Under the pieces are notes generated by a model. It was given only the letters and a program-made list of their open reading frames with translations. It did not search any database and was not told the origin of the DNA. From an uncultured Eubacteriales bacterium (GTDB lineage Bacteria; Bacillota; Clostridia; Oscillospirales; Oscillospiraceae): 14,926 nt of DNA. The DNA lies in assembly GCA_900547405.1 (NCBI GenBank), contig URGL01000060.1, positions 1 through 14,926 of the forward strand, written 5' to 3'. Positions 8,072-14,454 of this stretch are shown piece after piece. Made by a program: the position numbers and the translations under genes. Numbering within the stretch: position 1 is the stretch's first letter; each line of letters opens with the position of its first letter.

Positions 8072-9004
8072 TTACCACACTCCCTCTCCGGTGAGCTTCT
8101 TGGATGTGACGTGGGTGATGAGCACCAATATGCAGCCAACCACACCCTTGACCAGGGATACGGCGGTGGCTACAGAGTACTGGGCGCTTTCGATGCCCAC
8201 CCGGTTGATGTAGGTATCCAGAATGTCGATGACGCTGAGAACGGCGCTGTTGGAGAAGTTGTATACCTGATCGAAGCCGGCGGACATGAAGAAGCCCAGA
8301 TTCAGGATGAACATGGTGGTCATGGGCACCAGCAGGGCCGGCAGAATGATATGCACCACAATGTTCCACCGGTTGGCCCCATCCAGGGCGGCGGCTTCGT
8401 AGAGGTCCGGGTTGATGCCCATAATGGCGGTGAAATAGATGATGGAGTCCCAGCCGATGCTTCGCCAGCCCTCGCAAAAGAAGAGCACCCAGCGGATGGC
8501 TCCTTTGCTGGTCAGCAGGTCCACAGGGGCCAGGCCAAACCAGGACCGGATCAGATTCAGCGCGCCGTCGGCATTGGGGGCCAGGAAGGACTTCCAGATA
8601 CCGGCGATGACCACCCAGGACAGGAAGTGGGGCAGATAGGACACCACCTGCACATACTTGCGGAAGGAGTTCGCCCGGAGCTCATTGAGAAGCAGCGCAA
8701 AGATTACAAAGGCGGGAAACAGCAGCACATACTTCATGAAGCTGATGATCAGGGTATTTTGCAGGATCTGGTTGAAAGCGGAGCTCTGGAAAATGGTCTG
8801 GAAATATTTCAGGCCGGCGAAAACCCAGGGTCCTCTGGCTTTATAGTCGAAAAAGGCCAGGCGCATGTTCAAAATGGGCCAGACCCGAAAGATGCCAAAG
8901 TAAATGAGAGCGGGCAGCAGCATGGCATACAGCAGCTTGTCCTGCCACATTCGATGCAGGGTGTGGCCCAGGCGCCCGGAGGGCTTTGCGCGATGGTTCA
9001 TCAT
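8072..9004 (-). CDS. CUT1 sugar ABC transporter permease (LplB/YteP-like)
   Basis: First gene of the transport operon and an inner-membrane permease of 310 residues. A basic N-terminus is followed by about six hydrophobic segments (the first is LLYAMLLPALIYFGIF). The EAA loop reads YEAAALDGANRWNIVVHIILP. A strong AGGAGGAGAT ribosome site precedes two adjacent ATG codons (9004 and 9001), and either could be used. The order permease-permease-binding protein is that of the lplBC/yteP-ytcP type. No ATPase gene is present in the operon, so a shared MsmX-type ATPase from elsewhere probably powers it. The promoter and a palindromic operator lie just upstream. Confidence 0.94.
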   Translation of the reverse strand: MMNHRAKPSGRLGHTLHRMWQDKLLYAMLLPALIYFGIFRVWPILNMRLAFFDYKARGPWVFAGLKYFQTIFQSSAFNQILQNTLIISFMKYVLLFPAFVIFALLLNELRANSFRKYVQVVSYLPHFLSWVVIAGIWKSFLAPNADGALNLIRSWFGLAPVDLLTSKGAIRWVLFFCEGWRSIGWDSIIYFTAIMGINPDLYEAAALDGANRWNIVVHIILPALLVPMTTMFILNLGFFMSAGFDQVYNFSNSAVLSVIDILDTYINRVGIESAQYSVATAVSLVKGVVGCILVLITHVTSKKLTGEGVW

Positions 9005-9019
9005 ATCTCCTCCTGTTTC

Positions 9020-9031
9020 GTAACCGGTTTC
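9020..9031. promoter_or_regulatory. probable LacI-family operator of the ABC operon
   Basis: GTAACCGGTTTC on the plus strand is an 11/12 match to the perfect palindrome at 10373-10384. It has the central CG typical of LacI/GalR operators. It lies roughly at +7 to +18 of the predicted transcript, between the promoter and the first ribosome site, where a bound repressor would block transcription. Confidence 0.7.
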
Positions 9032-9044
9032 TCAACCTGAATCC

Positions 9045-9073
9045 ATTATATTCCAGGGCATTTCTCTTTTCAA
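9045..9073 (-). promoter_or_regulatory. sigma-A promoter of the ABC transporter operon
   Basis: On the minus strand TTGAAA (9068-9073) and a perfect TATAAT (9045-9050) are spaced by 17 bp. The predicted start is near 9038. The remaining intergenic sequence up to the LacI terminator (9074-9177) is AT-rich and shows no gene. Confidence 0.75.
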
Positions 9074-9177
9074 GCTGTAATATTGCCTTAAAATTACCGT
9101 CATTATTTGGTGAAACTGCACATAGGTTTAGAAGGTATCACCAGGATAAAAAGAAATCGGTTGCGCAAATGGGACGC

Positions 9178-9207
9178 AAAAAAAGCCCTCTCCTGCTTGG
9201 AGAGGGC
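9178..9207 (-). terminator. intrinsic terminator of the LacI-family gene
   Basis: On the minus strand a perfect 9-bp stem (GCCCTCTCC, loop AAGCA, GGAGAGGGC; 9185-9207) is followed by seven T residues. It begins 7 bp after the regulator stop codon. Its stem resembles that of the terminator at 4557-4582. Confidence 0.85.
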
Positions 9208-9214
9208 GAGGGGC

Positions 9215-10252
9215 TTACTTATACTCCGCGTCCCAGGTTCTGGGGCGGGTGGTGTTGCGCAGGACCAGATGCGGTTCGATCACCGTATGGGGAAGGATGG
9301 CCTTTTCTCCCTCAATGATCTTCAGCAAATGGGTGGCCACATACCGGGCCATGTCGTAGTGGGGCTTGGAAATGGTGGAAAGCTGAGGGTCGAATACGCT
9401 GGCCAGCTCGATGTCGTCATAGCCGATGACCTCAATGTCCTCCGGCACCCGAATGCCCCGCTCCCGGAGCCGGGAGACCACGCCGATGGCCACCAGGTCG
9501 CTGCCGGTCATAATGGCGTCGAAGGGGATCTTCCCGTCCAGCAGCCGGTCCGCCACACTGCGGCCGAATTCGATGGTATAGTCTCCGTCCAGCAGCAGTC
9601 TTTCATCGACGGGGATCCCGGCGGCCAGATGGGCCTGCCGGTAGCCCTTCATCCGCTGGATCCCGCCGGAAACCTGAAAATTGCCTTCCGCGTAGGCGAT
9701 TTTCCTGTGTCCGCCCCGGACCAGGTACTCCACAGACTTTTCCGCTCCCTTTACGTTGTCGCCGGTGATGCTTACGTCGCTGAGGGCCATGTCAAAGGAC
9801 CGGCCCAGCAGGCCGATGGGGATGCGGTACTTCCGGAACTCCGTCAGAAATTTTTTGTTGGAGGTGCCGGAGCACAGAATAATGCCGTCTACCCGCTTGT
9901 CCACCAGGTTCAGAAGCTGCTTGGCCTCCTTGGCGGGGTCGTAGTCGGAATTGCTCACGATGACGGAGTAGCCCTTGGAATCCATGTAGTCCATGACCCC
10001 CCGGATGACCTTGGGATAGAAAAAGTTGGACACATCCGGCACAATGAGGCCGATCATGCCGGACCGGGCGGTAGCCACACTCCGGGCCAGAGCGTTGGGC
10101 CGGTAGTTCAGCTTCTCAATGGTTTTTAAAACCTGCTGTCGGGTCTTCTCACTGACTCCGTTGGGACTGTTGTTGATCACTCTGGATACGGTTGCCTTGG
10201 AGACGTGACAGATCTCGGCAACTTCCGCAATGCTGTACTTTCTGTTTTCCAT
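9215..10252 (-). CDS. LacI/GalR-family transcriptional regulator
   Basis: DNA-binding regulator of 345 residues. The N-terminal helix-turn-helix is at 7-26 (YSIAEVAEICHVSKATVSRV begins at 6), followed by NYRPNALARS (49-58) with the LARS-type hinge. From about 63 (SGMIGLIVPDVSNFFYP) onward lies the periplasmic-binding-protein-like sensor domain. The start at 10252 is chosen because AAGGAGG lies just upstream and the HTH begins at the usual distance; an open frame continues upstream to 10414 but is not family-like. It lies between the two operator-bearing promoters and is the obvious candidate to bind them. The effector is probably the imported solute or a breakdown product, but this is not shown by the sequence. 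Confidence 0.96.
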   Translation of the reverse strand: MENRKYSIAEVAEICHVSKATVSRVINNSPNGVSEKTRQQVLKTIEKLNYRPNALARSVATARSGMIGLIVPDVSNFFYPKVIRGVMDYMDSKGYSVIVSNSDYDPAKEAKQLLNLVDKRVDGIILCSGTSNKKFLTEFRKYRIPIGLLGRSFDMALSDVSITGDNVKGAEKSVEYLVRGGHRKIAYAEGNFQVSGGIQRMKGYRQAHLAAGIPVDERLLLDGDYTIEFGRSVADRLLDGKIPFDAIMTGSDLVAIGVVSRLRERGIRVPEDIEVIGYDDIELASVFDPQLSTISKPHYDMARYVATHLLKIIEGEKAILPHTVIEPHLVLRNTTRPRTWDAEYK

Positions 10253-10280
10253 CTCAGGGGCCTCCTTTGTCTTCTTTTTT

Positions 10281-10309
10281 ATATTAGCAAAGAGGGAATC
10301 AAAGCGCAA
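10281..10309 (-). promoter_or_regulatory. possible promoter of the LacI-family gene
   Basis: On the minus strand TTGCGC (10304-10309) and TAATAT (10281-10286) are spaced by 17 bp, about 30 bp before the start codon. The -35 match is only moderate. No GTAACCGGTTAC copy overlaps it, so the regulator gene may not be autorepressed through this site. Confidence 0.4.
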
Positions 10310-10340
10310 TAGGGAAACGAAAAAAATTTCTCTGTGCCCC

Positions 10341-10368
10341 TTGCAATTCGGCGGAAAGCCTGTATAAT
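10341..10368 (+). promoter_or_regulatory. sigma-A promoter of the modular ADPRG gene
   Basis: TTGCAA (10341-10346) and a perfect TATAAT (10363-10368) are spaced by 16 bp. The predicted start near 10375 falls inside the operator palindrome. The untranslated leader is about 65 nt and ends in AAAAGGAG before the ATG. Confidence 0.75.
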
Positions 10369-10372
10369 GAGA

Positions 10373-10384
10373 GTAACCGGTTAC
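10373..10384. promoter_or_regulatory. probable LacI-family operator (perfect palindrome)
   Basis: GTAACCGGTTAC is a perfect 12-bp palindrome with a central CG, as in LacI/GalR operators. It covers the predicted transcription start of the ADPRG gene, and a near copy sits at 9020-9031 behind the ABC operon promoter. The shared site ties both transcripts to the regulator encoded between them. Confidence 0.75.
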
Positions 10385-10440
10385 GTAAATACAGTGACCG
10401 AAACACAGAAACAATCGATCTTGCCGAAAAGGAGTATAGT

Positions 10441-12546
10441 ATGGTCAAGGATTATTTGCAGAAGGTGTATTCCGGTTTTCTGGGAATGAACGTGGGCATT
10501 CGCCTGGGTGCGCCTGTGGAGCCCACTATCTGGACCTACCAGCGGATCCTGGATACCTACGGGGACATCCACGACTACGTAAAGGAATTCAAAAATTTCG
10601 CCGCCGACGATGACGCCAACGGTCCCGTTTTCTTCCTCCGGGCCCTGCTGGATGACGCGGTAGACCGTCCTCTGGAGCCTCAGGACGTGGCCCGGGCCTG
10701 GCTGAACTACGCCCGGGAGGGCGTGGGTATGTTCTGGTGGGGCGGCTACGGCATCAGCACGGAGCACACCGCCTATCTGAACCTGAAAAACGGCGTTCCC
10801 GCCCCTCAATCCGGCTCCATCCGCCAGAACGGCAAGACCATGGCAGAGCAGATCGGCGGCCAGATCTTCATCGATACCTGGGGCCTGGTGAATCCCGGCG
10901 CACCCAACCGGGCAGCGGACTACGGCCAGGCTGCCGCCAGCGTATCCCACGACGGCAACGGTGTCTACGGTGCCCGGTTCATGTGCGCCGCCATTGCCAA
11001 GGCCTTTGAGACCGACAATATTGACGAGATCGTAGACGCAGGGCTTCGGGAGCTGCCGGAGATCTGCACCTACCGCAGCGTCATGGAGGCCGTCCGGGCC
11101 TTCCACAAGGCCCACCCGGAAAACTGGAGGGACTGCATGGAGCTGCTGTTCCGGGACTGGGGCTACGACAAATACCCCGGAGTCTGCCACATCATCCCCA
11201 ACGCCGGTGTGTGCATGATGGCCCTGCTCTACGGTGAAGGCAAATTCGACCGCACCGTGGAGATCGCCACCATGGCGGGCTGGGATACGGACTGCAATGC
11301 CGGAAACGTGGGCACCATTCTGGGTGTTGCCACGGGCATCGCCGGTATTCCCCGGAAATATCTGGACCCCATCAACGACGCCATTGTCTGCTCCGGCATT
11401 TCCGGCTACCTGAATATTCTGGATATTCCCTCCTTCTGCCGGGAGACGGCCCTTTTGGGCTACCGCATTGCCGGGGAAGAGGCTCCCCAGAATCTGAAAA
11501 AGGCCTACCGCCCGGGAGAAGTCTACTTCGATTTTGAGCTTCCGGGCAGCACCCACAATATCCGCCTGTCGGATTCTTTCCGCTGCCGGGCCCGGCACAG
11601 CACCAAGCACGCCTACGCCGGCACCGGCTCCCTGGAGATCCTCATGGACCGGATGAGCCGTGGGGAGAGCTGCAAGGTCTACTATAAGCCCTTCTACACC
11701 CGCCAGGATTTCTCCGACGAGCGCTACAGCCCGGTATTCAGCGCCACTGCCTATCCGGGACAGACCGTCTCTATGAAGCTGTACCTGGACCAGTGGAACG
11801 GCAACGAAACCCCGGGAGCCGCTCCCTATGTCCGGACCTGCAGCGACGGGAAGGAGCACCTGCAGGGCTACGTAAAGCTCATCCAGGGCCAGTGGGTGGA
11901 CATCACCTTCACCATCCCCGATACCCAGGGAGATATGGTAGACGAAGTGGGCATTGTGCTGGAATCCTATTCTCCCGCTTCCATGAAAACCTTGGGTATG
12001 GTTTACCTGGATGAATTCTCCATTACCGGCAAGAGCGCCTATTCCATCGCCATGGCCAAGCAGAGAAAGAGCTTCGCCTCCATTACGCCCTTCTCCACAG
12101 ATCACGGAGCCTGGAGCCTGGAGGACGGCAAGCTGAATCTCATGCGCATGAACGATGCCTTCGCCTACACCGGCAATTATTACGCAAAGGACTACGTTTT
12201 TTCCACCACCGTCACCCCGGAGAACGGCCAGTCTCACCTGCTCATCGCCCGGGCTCAGGGTGCCCAGCGGGGCTATGCCGCAGGCTTCGGCAATGAGGGC
12301 CAGGCGGTGATCCTGAAAAACGACTTCGGCTTTACCACCCTGGCGGAGGCCCCCTTCGATTGGCAGCCGGACCGGGAATATACCCTGGAGCTGCGGGTCC
12401 TGGGAGACAAGCTGACCCTCAGCGTAGACGGTCAGCCCATCCTGGAGGCCCGGGACGGTGCCTTTGACCACGGCATGTTCGGCTGCGGCTCCCTGGCAAT
12501 GGGCCGCACCGCCTTCGGCGATTTTACCTATCAGGAAATCGAGTAG
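10441..12546 (+). CDS. ADP-ribosylglycohydrolase-family hydrolase with C-terminal beta-sandwich modules
   Basis: A 701-residue cytoplasmic protein with no signal peptide. Residues 1-340 form an ADPRG-type domain: YSGFLGMNVGIRLG (10-23), an acidic cluster AADDDANGP (54-62) and GWDTDCNAGNVG (280-291), which matches the family's metal-binding DxDxNxxN/T signature. Its own ligand set (Asp56-58, Asp282, Asp284) looks intact. Residues about 355-530 look like a carbohydrate-binding-type beta-sandwich (GTGSLEILMDR, then VYLDEFSITG). Residues about 545-701 look like a LamG/DUF1080-like jelly roll (LSVDGQPILEARDG, then FGDFTYQE). This is much longer than the 329-residue paralogue at 4597-5586. The modules suggest a glycan or glycoside substrate. 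The last two codons and the stop appear to come from an inserted intron end. Exact activity is unknown. Confidence 0.9.
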   Translation: MVKDYLQKVYSGFLGMNVGIRLGAPVEPTIWTYQRILDTYGDIHDYVKEFKNFAADDDANGPVFFLRALLDDAVDRPLEPQDVARAWLNYAREGVGMFWWGGYGISTEHTAYLNLKNGVPAPQSGSIRQNGKTMAEQIGGQIFIDTWGLVNPGAPNRAADYGQAAASVSHDGNGVYGARFMCAAIAKAFETDNIDEIVDAGLRELPEICTYRSVMEAVRAFHKAHPENWRDCMELLFRDWGYDKYPGVCHIIPNAGVCMMALLYGEGKFDRTVEIATMAGWDTDCNAGNVGTILGVATGIAGIPRKYLDPINDAIVCSGISGYLNILDIPSFCRETALLGYRIAGEEAPQNLKKAYRPGEVYFDFELPGSTHNIRLSDSFRCRARHSTKHAYAGTGSLEILMDRMSRGESCKVYYKPFYTRQDFSDERYSPVFSATAYPGQTVSMKLYLDQWNGNETPGAAPYVRTCSDGKEHLQGYVKLIQGQWVDITFTIPDTQGDMVDEVGIVLESYSPASMKTLGMVYLDEFSITGKSAYSIAMAKQRKSFASITPFSTDHGAWSLEDGKLNLMRMNDAFAYTGNYYAKDYVFSTTVTPENGQSHLLIARAQGAQRGYAAGFGNEGQAVILKNDFGFTTLAEAPFDWQPDREYTLELRVLGDKLTLSVDGQPILEARDGAFDHGMFGCGSLAMGRTAFGDFTYQEIE

Positions 12547-12605
12547 GAGGCTCGTTTCTTAGCTGAGCCCTCACACCACCGGGCATACCGTTCGGTACCC
12601 GGCGG
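12538..12605 (-). mobile_element. group II intron 3' remnant (domains V and VI)
   Basis: Read on the minus strand, 12605-12576 folds as a domain V-like hairpin. It has a 9-bp lower helix CCGCCGGGU/GCCCGGUGG with a CGC catalytic triad whose central G pairs with U, a two-nucleotide AU bulge, a short ACC/GGU upper helix and a GAAC loop. It is 30 nt, 4 shorter than the classical 34. The linker GUGUGAG follows, then a domain VI-like stem (GGGCUC/GAGCCU) and CCUACUCGAU, with an A seven nucleotides from the 3' end as in known branch points. No domains I-IV or maturase gene are seen upstream, as expected of a 5'-truncated insertion. The 3' end falls inside the last codons of the ADPRG gene. Confidence 0.65.
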
Positions 12606-12634
12606 TTGGATAGCATAAGTATAAAGACTCGTAA

Positions 12635-12662
12635 GGGAAGCTCTTGGAATCAGGAGCTTCCC
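12635..12662 (+). terminator. hairpin, possible weak terminator of the ADPRG gene
   Basis: A 12-bp stem with one G-T wobble (GGGAAGCTCTTG, loop GAAT, CAGGAGCTTCCC) is followed by TCGTTTGT, a poor T-tract. It may be the original terminator of the ADPRG gene displaced by the intron end, or a structure of the intron remnant. The rest of 12606-12780 shows no gene. Confidence 0.4.
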
Positions 12663-12815
12663 TCGTTTGTGGGTTGGGGGTGTCTGTACCCTTTCAGCTC
12701 AAAGACCGTAACCGGTCATTCCATTTTGGATGATCCGCGAATTTCTACGCAAGCTGTTCAGAATAGAAAAGTGTGAAAAGATGCAAAAATCTTTTCTTCA
12801 ATGAGTCAAATCCGA

Positions 12816-12844
12816 TTGATTTCACAACGGCTGCCTGCTATAAT
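12816..12844 (+). promoter_or_regulatory. sigma-A promoter of the AAA_14/DUF4143 gene
   Basis: TTGATT (12816-12821) and a perfect TATAAT (12839-12844) are spaced by 17 bp, and TGC before the -10 makes it an extended -10. The leader of about 46 nt ends in AAAGGAGA before the ATG. Confidence 0.7.
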
Positions 12845-12896
12845 AGAGTAGAAAATTGTATCAGGTTGCAAAAATCTATTGTAAAGGAGAGCCTAT

Positions 12897-14192
12897 ATGG
12901 AGATTCGCAGAGATTACTATTTGGAAAAACTGATCAAGCGAAAAAACAACGGTCTCATTAAGGTCGTCACCGGTATCCGAAGGTGCGGCAAATCCTTTCT
13001 TCTGAACAATCTATTTTACCATCACCTGCTGGAATCCGGCGTGGATACAGACCATATCATCCGCTTTGCCTTTGATTCGGCAGATGATCTTCACTTGATT
13101 GGCGAAAGTCTGATTCAAATGAGCAAGGAAAAGCGAGGTGCTGACCCGGAGAAATTTACCGCCTATATCCGCACCAAAGTAGCGGATGACGGAATGTACT
13201 ATCTGCTGCTGGATGAGATACAGATGCTGGATTGCTTTGAGGCGGTACTGAATGGATATTTGCGCAAAGAAAATATGGATATTTTTGTCACCGGGAGCAA
13301 CGCAAAACTCCTTTCTAAGGACATTGCCACAGAATTTGCTGGCCGTGGAGACGAAATTCATATGTATCCGCTGAGTTTTTCGGAATTCATGTCTGTTTAC
13401 CGGGGAGATAAGTACACGGGGCTTTCGGAATATATGCTTTACGGCGGGATTCCGCTGGTAGTTCTTCGGGACGATGCCAACGATAAGGCCGCCGCTCTGG
13501 AAAACCTGTTCAGTGAGATCTATATCCGGGACATCTGTCGGCGCAACCGTGTGCGGAATGTCGGAGAATTGGAGGATTTACTGAATATTCTTTCTTCTGC
13601 CATCGGTTCCCTGACAAATCCTGAGAAACTGAAGAACACCTTCAAAACCGCAAAAAAGTCAAGAATCACTTCGACAACGATACAGAAATACCTCACCTTT
13701 TTTGAGGATTCCTTTCTGATCGAGTCTGCACAGCGTTATGACATTCGCGGGAAAGCATATATTGAAACTCCTAAGAAATACTATTTTTCTGACCTGGGCC
13801 TTCGCAATGCCCGTATCAACTTCCGCCAGTTTGAGCAGACCCACTCCATGGAGAATGTGATTTACAACGAACTGCGTATGCGGGGCTACCATGTGGATGT
13901 CGGTGTTGTACCGATTGCGGAAAAAGACGCCGAAGGGAAAGCCACCCGAAAGCAGCTGGAAGTAGACTTCGTGTGCAACCTCGGCTCCTCCCGCTATTAC
14001 ATTCAGTCAGCCTATTCTCTCCCGGATGAAGCCAAGCGAGCGCAGGAAATCCGGCCTTTTCGCAAAATCGATGATTCTTTCAAAAAAATCATCATCACCA
14101 AGGATGTTGTGCCTCCCTATTATGATGAATATGGAATCCTGACACTGAACATCTACGATTTTCTGCTTGACCCGAAAAGCATTGAGAAGTAA
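12897..14192 (+). CDS. AAA_14/DUF4143 P-loop ATPase
   Basis: A 431-residue protein of the widespread ATPase family (AAA_14 plus DUF4143) whose role is poorly known. The Walker A motif is GIRRCGKS (26-33), and Walker B is YLLLDEIQML (102-111; Asp106, Glu107). TGSNAKLL (132-139) and FAGRG (147-151) are the usual sensor and arginine-finger region. The C-terminal DUF4143 part holds MENVIYNELRMRGYHVDVG and KQLEVDFVC, which resemble the E and D-type residues of a PD-(D/E)XK nuclease-like fold, although activity is uncertain. The gene is clearly less GC-rich than its neighbours and stands alone with its own promoter, next to an intron remnant, which suggests transfer. Some relatives are linked to toxin-antitoxin or defence roles, but nothing here shows that. 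Confidence 0.93.
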   Translation: MEIRRDYYLEKLIKRKNNGLIKVVTGIRRCGKSFLLNNLFYHHLLESGVDTDHIIRFAFDSADDLHLIGESLIQMSKEKRGADPEKFTAYIRTKVADDGMYYLLLDEIQMLDCFEAVLNGYLRKENMDIFVTGSNAKLLSKDIATEFAGRGDEIHMYPLSFSEFMSVYRGDKYTGLSEYMLYGGIPLVVLRDDANDKAAALENLFSEIYIRDICRRNRVRNVGELEDLLNILSSAIGSLTNPEKLKNTFKTAKKSRITSTTIQKYLTFFEDSFLIESAQRYDIRGKAYIETPKKYYFSDLGLRNARINFRQFEQTHSMENVIYNELRMRGYHVDVGVVPIAEKDAEGKATRKQLEVDFVCNLGSSRYYIQSAYSLPDEAKRAQEIRPFRKIDDSFKKIIITKDVVPPYYDEYGILTLNIYDFLLDPKSIEK

Positions 14193-14240
14193 ACAGCCCA
14201 ATTCATTTTGGCTAAGCCTTCCCGCTGCCGGGCGCGCTGC

Positions 14241-14276
14241 AAAAAGAGGAGAAGGATCTCTCCCTCTCCTCTTTTT
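14241..14276. terminator. bidirectional terminator between convergent genes
   Basis: A perfect 12-bp stem AAAAAGAGGAGA (14241-14252) and TCTCCTCTTTTT (14265-14276) has A and T runs on both sides, so it gives a U-tract in either direction. The loop can pair further (GGA/TCC). It serves the ATPase gene on the plus strand and the rubredoxin gene on the minus strand. Confidence 0.8.
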
Positions 14277-14283
14277 GATTGAT

Positions 14284-14439
14284 TTACTCCGCAGGATAAA
14301 AGGCATCCTTGCCAAGGCCGCAGGTGGGGCAGACCCAATCTTCGGGGACGTCCTCCCAGGCTGTGCCGGGGGCTACACCGTTTTCGGGATCGCCCAGGGC
14401 GGGGTCATAGACATAGCCGCAGGGGCACTCGTATTTCAT
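14284..14439 (-). CDS. rubredoxin
   Basis: A 51-residue one-iron electron carrier of the cytoplasm. The rubredoxin core is clear: GYVYDPALGDPENGVAPGTA (8-27), WEDVPEDW (28-35), then CPTCG (37-41). The first metal knuckle reads C5-P-C7-G, so there is one residue between the cysteines where the family normally has two (CxxCG). AGGAGG lies 7 bp before the ATG. The gene follows the rubrerythrin stop by 15 bp, so both are probably co-transcribed. It likely passes electrons to the rubrerythrin in peroxide reduction. Confidence 0.95.
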   Translation of the reverse strand: MKYECPCGYVYDPALGDPENGVAPGTAWEDVPEDWVCPTCGLGKDAFYPAE

Positions 14440-14454
14440 AAGGAAGCCTCCTGA

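Noticed and set aside
9100..9177. Possible catabolite-response (cre-like) site before the ABC promoter
   Set aside because: AATCGGTTGCG-like text lacks the symmetric cre pattern, and it is too far upstream to call.
10253..10414. N-terminal extension of the LacI-family protein
   Set aside because: The upstream part crosses the operator region, lacks a ribosome site and is unlike the family; the start at 10252 has AAGGAGG.
10381..12471. 696-codon open frame on the minus strand
   Set aside because: Antisense shadow of the modular ADPRG gene, which has a promoter, ribosome site and recognisable domains on the plus strand.
12708..12719. GTAACCGGTCAT, a possible third LacI operator
   Set aside because: Two mismatches to the palindrome, and it lies about 100 bp before the ATPase promoter rather than over a start site. 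It is also part of a small GACCG/CGGTC hairpin. Possible but not supported.
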